Part shown: one piece after another, positions 1 through 10,329 of the stretch
How positions within the stretch are numbered: the first letter of the stretch is position 1
Layout: each line of letters starts with the position of its first letter
Assembly: GCA_009193005.1 (NCBI GenBank)
Contig: SDWI01000151.1
Location: forward strand, 352,223-416,222
From: Lamellibrachia luymesi
Taxonomy: Eukaryota > Annelida > Polychaeta > Sabellida > Siboglinidae
Direction of reading: 5' to 3'
Length of the DNA stretch: 64,000 nucleotides
Notes under the pieces: generated by a model
The model's database searches: none
Told to the model about the DNA's origin: nothing
Seen by the model: the letters and a program-made list of their open reading frames with translations, nothing else
Position numbers and translations under genes: made by a program

Positions 1-499
1 GGGGGTTAGGCCATACTGCCAGGTCAGGTCATGTCACTGGATTGATCATGCCACTGTATGTGTTATGCCCCTGAATGGGGCCATGATGATTGATATCATA
101 GTATGTTTGGTTCTGGTTTATATAAACTCTGTTCATCTGCCACCTATGGCTGTGTTACAGTGACAAATCCTCTAGCACATTTCCAAAGCATTATCTTAAT
201 TTTTGTGACTGCACTAGGTTCTACATATGATCCCCAAATGGGGTGTGATAAATGTCTGAATTACACAAGTAGTCAGTGTAATACCTGATAGTGTTTCAAC
301 CCCAGTGGGTCTACACCATAGAGTTACATCATTAATCATCCCCCTATAAACAAGAGTGATAATCACTGAAGTGAAGTGGGCATGAACCACTGGCAGGCAT
401 TTCATTGCAAGGCAGAAACAGTTGCATCCTCTGCACGACACATAGGGTAGTACTGTTTATAGTGTGAATATGGCATGTTACAAATAGTTGTCTAACATA

Positions 500-690
500 T
501 GTAAGTAAGTAAGTGAGTAAGTTAATTTATTTCCTCCTCACCATCATCATGTACAATATAAGGCAAACAAAAGCAATGAAGATGAGGTGGCTACCAGAGA
601 AGTATAAACTAGTAGCCAGTGACGATGACACCAAGAACCAATTAACTTGAAGATTTGACATTGTCATTGGTTCTTAATGGGGCATGGCCA
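500..690. repeat. Dispersed repeat shared with 37385-37500
   Basis: Both start with GTAA-type repeats and contain CAAACAAAAGCAAT(G/A)AAGA and GAGGTGGCTACCAGAGAA. Possibly a short retroelement end. Confidence 0.65.
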
Positions 691-2480
691 CCAGACTAAT
701 TACTAATTTGGGTGAGGGTGGTCCCAGCAGTTGTGTTATAAGTGTGGGCAGTTGGGTTGTTCATATTGGAGTGAGCATCGTGCATTAGTGTTAAACTTTT
801 CAAGACAAACATTGTTGTGGGCAGGGTTGTTTGATTTAAATAATTTGATTACTGTACTGTATATCTATAGATATATGATTAAGACTGGGTGCTGTACAGT
901 ATAAACACTGGGCCTCCAGTGGGTTCTTGCCCATGAATGTCACTGGTCCATGCAGGCATCACTCTATCACATGTCAACTGATAAGAGCTCAGCAGTCTTG
1001 TTTTACTAAAGGGTGTTCTATTTATGTCTATGGTCTACACCCATCTCATCTACTTTGTTATACCCTGGTTGGTCTGCTGTTTTTTTCTCATAATATACCC
1101 CGTTTGGCCTTCTGCATGTCTCATGGCTTCACTGTGTGGGAATGACAATTCACACCCCAAGTCTATTTTCTAATGGCTTCTCTACAAACTGAATTACCCT
1201 TTAATATATTAGTTATGTTACAATAGTATATATAATTAAATATTACTATTCAAAGTAGATGTATATAATACACATAATAACAATAATGATATGTAGTATA
1301 ATGTTGGTATGTGCCAACATAAGACATTCATAGCACTTTCTCCACATTTGACCATTAAATCATTTGCAGTACACTGTCCATTAGAAATTATTAAATAATT
1401 ATCAACAATGTTCTAAAGTCATTCATTACTCTAATGTAATTATTATAAATATAAGATAATTCTAAATATATTATAAAATAACTAAATATTATAAAATTAT
1501 CATAAACATAACTATTGTCATTATAATAAATGTTAAAAAATTATTATTAATTATTCATAAATCATTATCATAGTTATAATGCCCACAGTTATGGACTTAC
1601 AACAAAACACTAGCTAACATGCTTTTTCAGTGTGTACACAAAGTTTAATATTGTATGTACTACATGCCAACAGAAAAAATTAGGAAAAATGTATTTATAG
1701 GTAAAATTAGATGTTTAATGCATCTAACTCGAATAACGCGTAAAAATTTGAAGTTAATGAGATGAGCGATCACATGGTTTTCTGACGTTATATTCATTCA
1801 TTGATTTCTATGCAATACTTCAATATAGTTTCCCTTGTGTTACTATAGTGAGTGATGGCAATGTCAATTTTCCAGAATAAAACATATAATGTATCGATTT
1901 CGAACATCTAGTATCTATTGATACCACAGAACCATGTTCGAATTCGATTCTTTCAGAGCAGTTTAGCGACGCTAGTAGCCTTTGACTTCGAGCTTATTTA
2001 CTTTCTGACCGAACCATGAAAATGACCACAGAGCTGCCAAACTTCATATATATCTACCTTACGCAATTACGCATACACATGTGACATGATCAAACATTAC
2101 TCTTACTTCCAAATAAAGATCAAAATAAACTAAAACTTGTCATCTCCTATGCCTGGCTTCATGTAGCTAGGCGTATAAGATATAGCTAGCTTTTGTTTCT
2201 GTTGAAGTACACTGCTTTGTCTGTTTTGTACAGAGAGCGGGTGTGAATAAAAGACCATGCTTCACATTCAGAATGAAAAACAATGTTTAGATCAAAGACC
2301 ATATGCAGGTGGCTCCGTGGTATTCACGATACAATAATCGCTTATCGCTGTCATTGCTCTGTATTTGATTTAATTAAAAACAAAAACTGGGGAGAATTTC
2401 CCCTGATGAGGGGAAACGCATGTGATAATTTAGTTGTGATTGAGCAGATCATTTGCACGCGCCTGGGCTGAAGGAGGTGA
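691..2480. other. No gene recognised
   Basis: Non-coding, very AT-rich at 1200-1600. Only short open frames without family resemblance. The same holds for 1-500, 2810-3120 and 3410-4600. Confidence 0.6.
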
Positions 2481-2516
2481 CTGGATCTGGTGTGTCGCAT
2501 GCTCGTAAATAAAGCA

Positions 2517-2780
2517 ATGGCTGTTTATATTGGAGTACTGTCTTGTCTCTGTTTATATTGGGGTACTGTCTTGTCTCTGTATATATTGGAGTACTGTCTT
2601 GTCTCTGTTTATATTGGAGTACTGTCTTGTCTCTGTTTATATTCGAGTACTGTCTTGTCTCTGTTTATATTCGAGTACTGTCTTGTCTCTGTTTATATTC
2701 GAGTACTGTCTTGTCTCTGTTTATATTGGAGTACTGTCTTGTCTCTGTTTATATTGGAGTACTGTCTTGTCTCTGTTTAA
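2517..2780. repeat. 28-bp tandem repeat, about nine copies
   Basis: Unit begins TGTTTATATTGGAGTACTGT and ends CTTGTCTC. Because 28 is not divisible by 3 and the unit lacks stops, all three + frames stay open; the predicted peptides are artefacts. Confidence 0.95.
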
Positions 2781-3121
2781 CTGACACATGCCATAACAAC
2801 GCATGAAAATCTTAAATATAGAAACAAGATATGATAATTTTATTTATTTAAATTATTCAGCTGTATATTATAGTTTTTGGTATTATATATTATATGACAT
2901 AAATTTTAAGGATGCCACAAGTTTTATAAGTTCTAATGATCATCTTGTTGACTGTGTGTGAAAATGGAAAAATATAGCGCCATGTTTTATGTGAAAGGAA
3001 GCGAAAGCTATAAAAGCATATACAAACTAACGATTTCGGGTTAATGTGTAAATAAAGTAATTAATAAATGAGAGAATAAATAGCATAAACATTAAACTTC
3101 ATATGCTCGCTAAACAATCGT

Positions 3122-3410
3122 TTGGGCCGAGATTACTATGCCCGTTGTGCTCTGAGGCTGAAGTTACCAGAGTTGCAGGTCAAACTCTCCAAAGAATGCT
3201 ACCCGAATGCACCGGGCCAAATTCACCATGAGCTGACATCACCTGTATCCATGCTGACAGCTTGCTTCGATCTTAGGTGGACTGTGGTCGTCGACATCCG
3301 TGTCGCTGCCTGTGTTCTACAGATTGGTGGCATCAACATAGCTCCCACTACTGGGAATAATGTGGACACATCATCCTCTTTCAAAGAGATTTTACCACCA
3401 GGATGACCCA
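3122..3410 (+). other. Unassigned GC-richer open segment
   Basis: 94 codons open on + (from a TTG) and 76 on -, in a patch clearly richer in GC than its AT-rich flanks. No family recognised. Possibly a relic exon or transposon fragment; direction undecided. Confidence 0.2.
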
Positions 3411-4607
3411 GTAGGCCATGAGCCAGGGCCCAAAATTTGGGCCACCGGTACATTTTAGGGACGAATGCTCATAGTGATTTTTGGCAAGGCCTACATCTCT
3501 AGAGATAAAAAATAGGTGATAACATTGCAGCACTCACAGCTTTCTATGTGAAATCACTCTTTTTAACACTATCCCCATTTTCGCGACGGCAAGTTTTCTC
3601 TGAAATTGCTAAAGGGGTGGCCACACACACACACACCATTACAAAATATTTGTTATATGTCTCAGGAGTATAAAAATTAGACACTATGGATGAAGTGTTA
3701 TGCTTCACACACATATCAAAACTATTTAAATATTTTTATAATTGTGGATTTTGTGGCATTTTATCTACCGCATCTCAAAATGCAACCCACACCATTCAGT
3801 TAAAAAAAAAATCACTTAAAGTTCTGGTTAACAACCTTATGTACCCTCATTCAAGGTTCTTGTTGCACCAAAATGTTGACTGGACTTCAGTTATTATTAT
3901 TTAGGTACATTTTGTAAAGTTTCTTGCAGCTATGTTTTATCATGACATTAAAATGAGCAGTTGTTGTCTTTGAGAGAAAATTTTATTTTCTTATGATGGC
4001 CCACCTAAAGTTTTGATTTTCTTTATTGTTACACTATCCTACGTACAATGGACTTGACATCATTTTGAACATTCATGTCATGTTGTCATTGTATGATAAG
4101 TTCTAGGTGATATAGCATTCATCATTAACAGCTGTCTGTCTGTATGTAATGACCCTTCTAACCACTTCCCCAGTTAACCAGTGCCTGTATTGCTCATAAT
4201 TTTTATTTTTAATGCTTATACAAAGTTTATTTCAAAAACTAGGTAAGTGTAAAGTAACCAGATAGTCATACCTATCTCTGCAATTACAACTGGTTAACGT
4301 TAGTAACGTTAGTAAGGTTAATATTTTATCCTTTGAATAGAACTATAAATGTCATTTATGAGACTATTTTTATGGCCAGATTTGTTTTCAGTATAGTTCA
4401 CTTTTTTGCTCTGAAACATTGTTCGGTGGTACAAAGCAACCAATGCAATGGCATATACATGCGTTTACTTGTCTTATACATCCAAATTAGAGGTACAAAA
4501 TACTGACCTGTAGCCGTAGTAATGCACACTATGCACTGTGAACATTTCACATGCATGCTAATTTACTATGTCCATATTTGAAGTAGTATGCAGTGTTCTT
4601 GATCAAT

Positions 4608-6900
4608 TTAGTAATCACAGTCATCGTCCAGTTCATCTTCAGCTACACTTTCATCATTGTCAGCACTAGACACCTGATTGGCACAGCCTTGGAGTCTGCA
4701 CATATCAGTACACCCTAGTCCATTTGACAAGCAGGCACATTTTGGTAGTTCACACATCCTGGGACAACTGCAGGCTAGTAGATTCACCAAAGCCTCAGGT
4801 GCTGGCTGACCTTCCATCCAGTGTACAACGAGCTGCTCAATCCCTTCTTCTCTTCCCAACTTCCAGCCTCTGCCAACAAGACTTGGTGTCCTTGGGTCCT
4901 GCTCCAAACACCTCCACTTTGCAGCCTGGTAGTTTGCGCGTTGTGCAGATTTCACCAAACATTCCCTGCATGGTGGCAGTTGGTGACTCTCTATCTCACC
5001 TTTCTTTGCACAGAACAGTTGGTATGTCAGATCATTGACGTTCACAGCAGAAGCTTTTGGAGCATAAAGAAGACATGTGAATGCCTCTAGTTTGTCCATG
5101 AGATCTGGAGAGAGATCCCATTCCTGGCCCAACATCCTGAAGGTACCATGTGATTCTTTGTTGCAAATCAAGATTTTCAGAGCACTTGCCTTCTCTTTGC
5201 CAGCAAATGCACTAACAGTATCACTTCCAGTGTAAGCATGCATTCCAATGAGAGCTTTACACACATCTCTGCAGACAGTGGCTACTATGTTTCCAATATG
5301 AAGGGTGTCGCTCTAATGTTCTCATTGAGTGACAGGTGCATAATGAATACATCCGAGCTGATTACGGTGGCTTTATACCCCTCTCTGGCAGCATTGACTG
5401 CATGCAGCAATAAGTGTCCATCGGCTTCCTCCTGCTTACACCGGAGAGAAGGAACCTCCTCGCTGCTTTCAGGAGTGATCTTGTAGCATTTGTCATCAAC
5501 CTTAGCAAAGAGCACCTTATCCTGTAGCTGCTCTATGTACTCGACCTTCTTCCATTCGTTGACTTGGAAAGTGATCAAACTGGTCTTGTTGTTGACTATA
5601 CTCAGAAAATTCCTCCACCGTCTAACAATGTCCATACTCTGTAGCATATGTCCATACTCTGTAGCCTATGTCCATACTCTGTAGCCTATGTCCATACTCT
5701 GTAGCCTATGTCCATACTCTGTAGCCTATGTCCATACTCTGTAGCCTATGTCCAGGTGCTTCTCCTCTTACTGATCGATCACTGTCGTTGATAGAGATCT
5801 CCTTGTATGTATCAAACACAATATCAACCCTAAATTTACTCTAACATCCATCCCTCAGTGCCATAGACAGAACTGATTTGGCCACCTTACCAAAAGTAGT
5901 TTGATCACCTTTTACTCGCTGGACAAGATTTATGCCATCGACAACAGTTGCAGAATGACCTGGTAGCGCCTCTGTTACTGTCACATTTTTCTGCAGACAA
6001 GTCGCTAAAGATGCTTTGTTTGTCTTTCTTAGCAACCCTTCTGGTGTTGACAAAGCCCATGGCAAATGTCCCAGGGAATGGGAAAGGATATCCATCATTT
6101 TGGGATTGCGTCCTTGTGCCATCACAATGATGCGACCAAACAGTGATCTGTCTGCTTTCAAAATGATTGCTCTCCCAATGGACTTCCCTTCATCAATGTC
6201 GGTGGCAATATCTCTTTGCAGCAGAGATGCTGATGAGATCCTGATTCTCAGCAAACGAGAACTGTCCCAGGAATGCACTCTGATGTTCAGTTGTAATGTA
6301 GTACATCTTTATGGCACCAGATTTCAGACTGAACCATGTTGTGCTGCCTGTGTCTGGGTGTCTTTGTTTACTGTGACTTCAGTGGTTTGATCAACGGGAA
6401 TGCGCCCAAATGGATTGTTTCCAGAGATCTGAACAGAGAAGCTGCCTGCCATGAAGGATTCATACACATCAGGATGCTCCTGGAACATTGGTCATTAATT
6501 TTGTGCATAGTAGGCTGGCAGATATCTTGCATAATTCAGCTTGTCATAAGCAAAGCACCATGGGATCATTGATCTAATTAAATGGAGGTGCACTTCCCAA
6601 TTCCCCTCGCGAGAAGCACGCAGAAGCTAAGCAACACATCTTCTACAATGTCCTCGTAAGACATCCAGAATGTTGACAAATCTCCTTTGCCATGACGAAG
6701 GCGTTCCAAGAAGTCATTCCAAAGGTTCGCTAGAGCTGAGCTGTACAGCACGTTGTCACAAGTTTTGTTGGCACAATTCTTCAGTCATGCTGTTCACTTG
6801 GTCCAAGACTGAGCTGATCGCTGATTTCTTCTCCTGGTTGTTTTCTTCTACCCACGATGAACTCCACCCAGGCTAGGCTCATTTGTGCTTCATAGATATA
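4608..6900 (-). pseudogene. Multi-copy CXC-domain protein family, broken copy 1
   Basis: Minus-strand coding remains run N- to C-terminus from about 6900 to 4608. Pieces: WELHLASIRSMIPWCFAYDK and NYARYLPAYYAQ (about 6660-6520), FSVQISGNNPFGRIPVDQ with TVNKDTQTQ (about 6450-6350), WFSLKSGAIKMYYITTEHQS (about 6320), LPWALSTPEGLLRKTNKASL and VVDGINLVQR (6278-5841), EEADGHLLLHAVNAAREGYK (5647-5285), and ALIGMHAYTGSDTVSAFAGK ending in a Cys-rich CXC-like domain (5264-4608). Several frameshifts (near 6240, 5300) and an internal 20-bp repeat show it is dead. I recognise the family as an intronless, repeated gene family common in cnidarians, molluscs and lancelets, without an assigned function; mobile-element origin is likely. 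Confidence 0.8.
5629..5752. repeat. 20-bp tandem repeat, about six copies
   Basis: Unit TGTCCATACTCTGTAGCCTA, nearly perfect. It interrupts the CXC-family pseudogene between its middle and C-terminal segments, so it expanded after the gene died or killed it. Confidence 0.93.
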
Positions 6901-7396
6901 CTTGTGCACCCTCACAGCACGGTTGCACCTTCTCTGATCTAGATCGCAGTCAAAACACATTTTCTTGAAGTGAGCAAAGCTGGCTGTGTTTTGTCGGCTT
7001 GACGTTTACTTTTTCTAAACAAAGTTGGCTCCGTAGGGAACTTAAACCAACTACATGTTGCTTTATTCTTACTACTATTTGCATTACAATCAAATGCCGC
7101 ACAATAAACCATTATGATGCTCGCTTCTAAACAACTGCTATCACTGTCAACAGTACTTCCTTATCATCAATAATGTCACGTCAAAGCTTGCCGATAAGCG
7201 CGGGAAAAATATGCATAATCGAGGCAAGCCGGTTGAACAGAGTATTGTTTGGAATGATTAATTAATGGAATTCTAAGAAATTTTTTGGTGTTGTGGAAAT
7301 GAAAATATACTACAAGATGTAATATAATATGATTTCAAGCAATTGTTGTTGTTATTCCCTTTAAGTCTTATTTGGAGTTAAAAATAAGAGATTGAA

Positions 7397-8161
7397 TTCA
7401 ATTGAAAATTTATTTTATTTGGCAATGGCATGAAAAAAATATAAGAATATAAAATACCTGTAACAACAATTCATGCCTGGACACCAGTAAAAACCAGGCT
7501 TTTTTGCCAAATAAATAAACAATTCATGCCCGGACTCCAGTAAAAAGCTGGCATTTTTTTCGTGTCAAATAAATAAATTTTCAATTCAGTGCATTTTCAG
7601 TGCTGGTTTGAAGGTGTAAATTTTAAAAATAACTGAAGTAGTTTGGCTAGAAGTTTGTATTTACACTATCAACAAAGTATAGATATATATATATATAGCA
7701 TCTACATTGGTGATGCAAACTGATGTGGTAATGATATTGAGGTGTCCCCTTAGAGTGGGGGTCACTGCACTGTGCAGATTCAATTGAAAATTAATTTTAT
7801 TTGGCAATGGCATGAAAAAATATAAGAACATAAAATACCTGTAACAACAATTCATGCCTGGACACCAGTAAAAAACATGCTTTTTTGCTAAATAAATCAA
7901 CAATTCATGCCTGGACTCCAGTAAAAAGCTGGCATTTTTTTCGTGTCAAATAAATTAAATTTCAATTCAGTGCATTTTCAGTGCTGTTTAGAAGGTGTAA
8001 ATTTAAAAAATAACTCTGAAGTAGTTTGGCTAGAAGTTTGTATTTACACTATCACCAAAGTATAGATATATATATATATAGCATCTACATTGGCGATGCA
8101 AACTGATGTGGTAATGATATTGAGGTGTCCCTTTAGAGTGGGGGTCGCTGCACTGTGCAGA
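7397..8161. repeat. 382-bp direct tandem duplication
   Basis: 7397-7778 and 7779-8161 are about 95% alike by eye. Each unit holds an internal 50-bp near duplication around CAATTCATGCC(T/C)GGAC and a (TA)n tract. Two minus-strand open frames in the units share the same C-terminus and are not genes. Confidence 0.9.
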
Positions 8162-8634
8162 TTGCGTACCTGTGGTCGTTCATCTTTGACTGTCATAAAC
8201 ACCCATTTTAGTGACAGGTCCTTTGTAACCATGTCTGGCTGCGATTGAATCTTTTGCTGGCAGAGCTGTGATGTTATGGTGACAGAATTATGTAACATAA
8301 CATCATCATCAAGGCACCATCTTCAATGCATGGTCAATGGTGATAAATCTCTTTTTATTAGTATGCAGCTTACTTTTTACTCTGGGATCGCACTTTTAAA
8401 GTGGCTGCACCTAAACTATGGAATTCCCTACCTGAAGATGTGTGCAGTAGCAACGATGTCACTGTTTTTAAGAGTAAATTGAAGACTCGCTATTTTAGCA
8501 CACTCTTGAGTGGTGAAAAAGCGTCCTGATACGCGTATTTATTTGATGACAAATGCCACCCTATACTTATTTGGCACTATACTATTATTAAATTTAAACA
8601 TTTGTGCCAGTCTATATCCTCCGATAATCATGGC

Positions 8635-8900
8635 AAATTATGCAGGGTATAATTTTTAGGAGAGCAATCGCTCTCACTCCCTATTGCTAGTGCTAATCAA
8701 TCATTCACGGAGCGGTTTACTACTCACGCTAAAATCACTTGCTCCCAACTGGAGCTGCATGTGGCTCCATCATCCTTTCGAACGACAGTCGTGAATTTAG
8801 CGGGATCCCATGGTTCTGAGGATCCTAGATTTTGATTCCAAAGCGTTAAACTGTTAGATTTCCATGATTAGATGAATCGATGAATCCTTAGTTCTCGGGA
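8635..8900 (+). repeat. Isolated end of the fold-back element family
   Basis: Resembles the outer end of the 56924-59350 arms: GAGCAATCGCTCTCACTCCC, TATTGCTAGTGCTAATCAAT, GAGCGGTTTACTACTCACGC, TAAAATCACTTGCTC. Flanked at 8552-8600 and 9293-9385 by copies of CTATACT-TATT-GGCAC and ACTATTATTAAATTT sequence. No second arm seen nearby. Confidence 0.65.
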
Positions 8901-10019
8901 GCTCGATGTGGTATATTATTAGTTAAAACGCCATTATCACCGCGTAAACAGACCATAAATGACCACCTTGCGCGACGCCTCAAACCGGTCGTAATCGGCT
9001 GGTGGCAGTTTCCCCTGAAATGGGCTTGTGTATTTAATGCAATAAAATTTTAATGTCCATTTAAAAACGGAAAATTCCCCGGTTTTTTCGCAGGTATAAA
9101 ATGCGGCTACTATATCTGCTGTGACGCGGATATGCACAAAGTTTATATATGTTCGGCAGAAAAAACCCAAAATACACAGCAATCCGCATAGTTTTTTAGG
9201 GACGCCTTGGCTTCACGTTGATTAAAAAAATTGCTTCCATGCTGAAAACTAGTGACTTTTTTGTTTTGTACTATTATTTGTTTTGAACAATTTGCCCCCC
9301 TATACTGTTATTCGGCACGATACTATTATTAAATTTGACCGATTTGCCACCCTATACTGTTATTTGGCCTATACGTTTATTTGGCACTCGAGAGTAGCAT
9401 ATAACTAAGTTATCAATTTTAGTAATTTAAATAGCTTTACTTGTTATAATCATCGTATTATAGCATTTGTTTTTACTGTATTGTTTTGACATTTTACTGT
9501 ACCATTTCTTTTACTGTACAGTACCATATAATATCATTGTATAAATATGGTGCCATAGAATACTATTGTATAGATAATGGTTCCATAGAAATTAATAAGC
9601 ATTTACAAACATTTGTTTCCTTTAAGGGTCCTCAATTTAGTTTCTTCATTCATCTCATTTCAGACACATTTAAGACCTACTTAGTATCCACTATTATATG
9701 CTAGTTCATTTGTGCAAATTTGTTATTTAATCTTGGTGAAATCATTGGACAAACTATTAAACTATTTTTGACTGGATTTGGAAAAAATCTGGGAAAAAAT
9801 GGCAAAAGTGGCTCTGCTTGTATTATTGTGGCATAAGGCTGTTCACACTTTCTGAAGTTACCCGATCTAACGATCAAAATCAATTCTTTCTATGCTTTAA
9901 CAAAAGTATGCAGTCTTTTTTTAAACTAACTGCCCAGAATACTTAAACTATTCACACACTACAGATTTGAACAACAACGAACCTGATTGACGATGTGCTA
10001 AATCAGTCGAAGAGGGAGT

Positions 10020-10250
10020 TTTACAGTTTCATCTCACCAGGATGTTCTCGCCTCGCTCTCGTATGTTTTCCTTTCCTTCTAGTACCTGTTTTTGCATCTC
10101 ATTGTGTCTGATCATATGACCACATTTTATGGACAATTCAAGGCATTGTGGGTTCTCAACTTTCATTCTTACCTCCAGATTTGTGATCTGATCTACCCAT
10201 GAGATTCGCATCATTCTCCAATAAACCCACGCCCCCACCCACATTGTCAA
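10020..10250 (-). mobile_element. LINE 3' fragment
   Basis: Minus-strand peptide WVYWRMMRISWVDQITNLEV followed by GHMIRHNEMQKQVLEGKENI. This matches the C-terminal 'yRRmLrISWvDriTNeeVl ... GHmmRhd' region of non-LTR retrotransposon polyproteins. Only the end is kept. Confidence 0.75.
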
Positions 10251-10329
10251 TTTGTTTAGCATGTTTTTTTCCACTCCAAATCACTTTGCAGATCCATTGT
10301 TAGTGAAGTGGACCAAGGCCACACCACCG

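Noticed and set aside
2490..2806. Three overlapping LSCLCLYW-type peptides
   Set aside because: Produced by the 28-bp tandem repeat in three frames.
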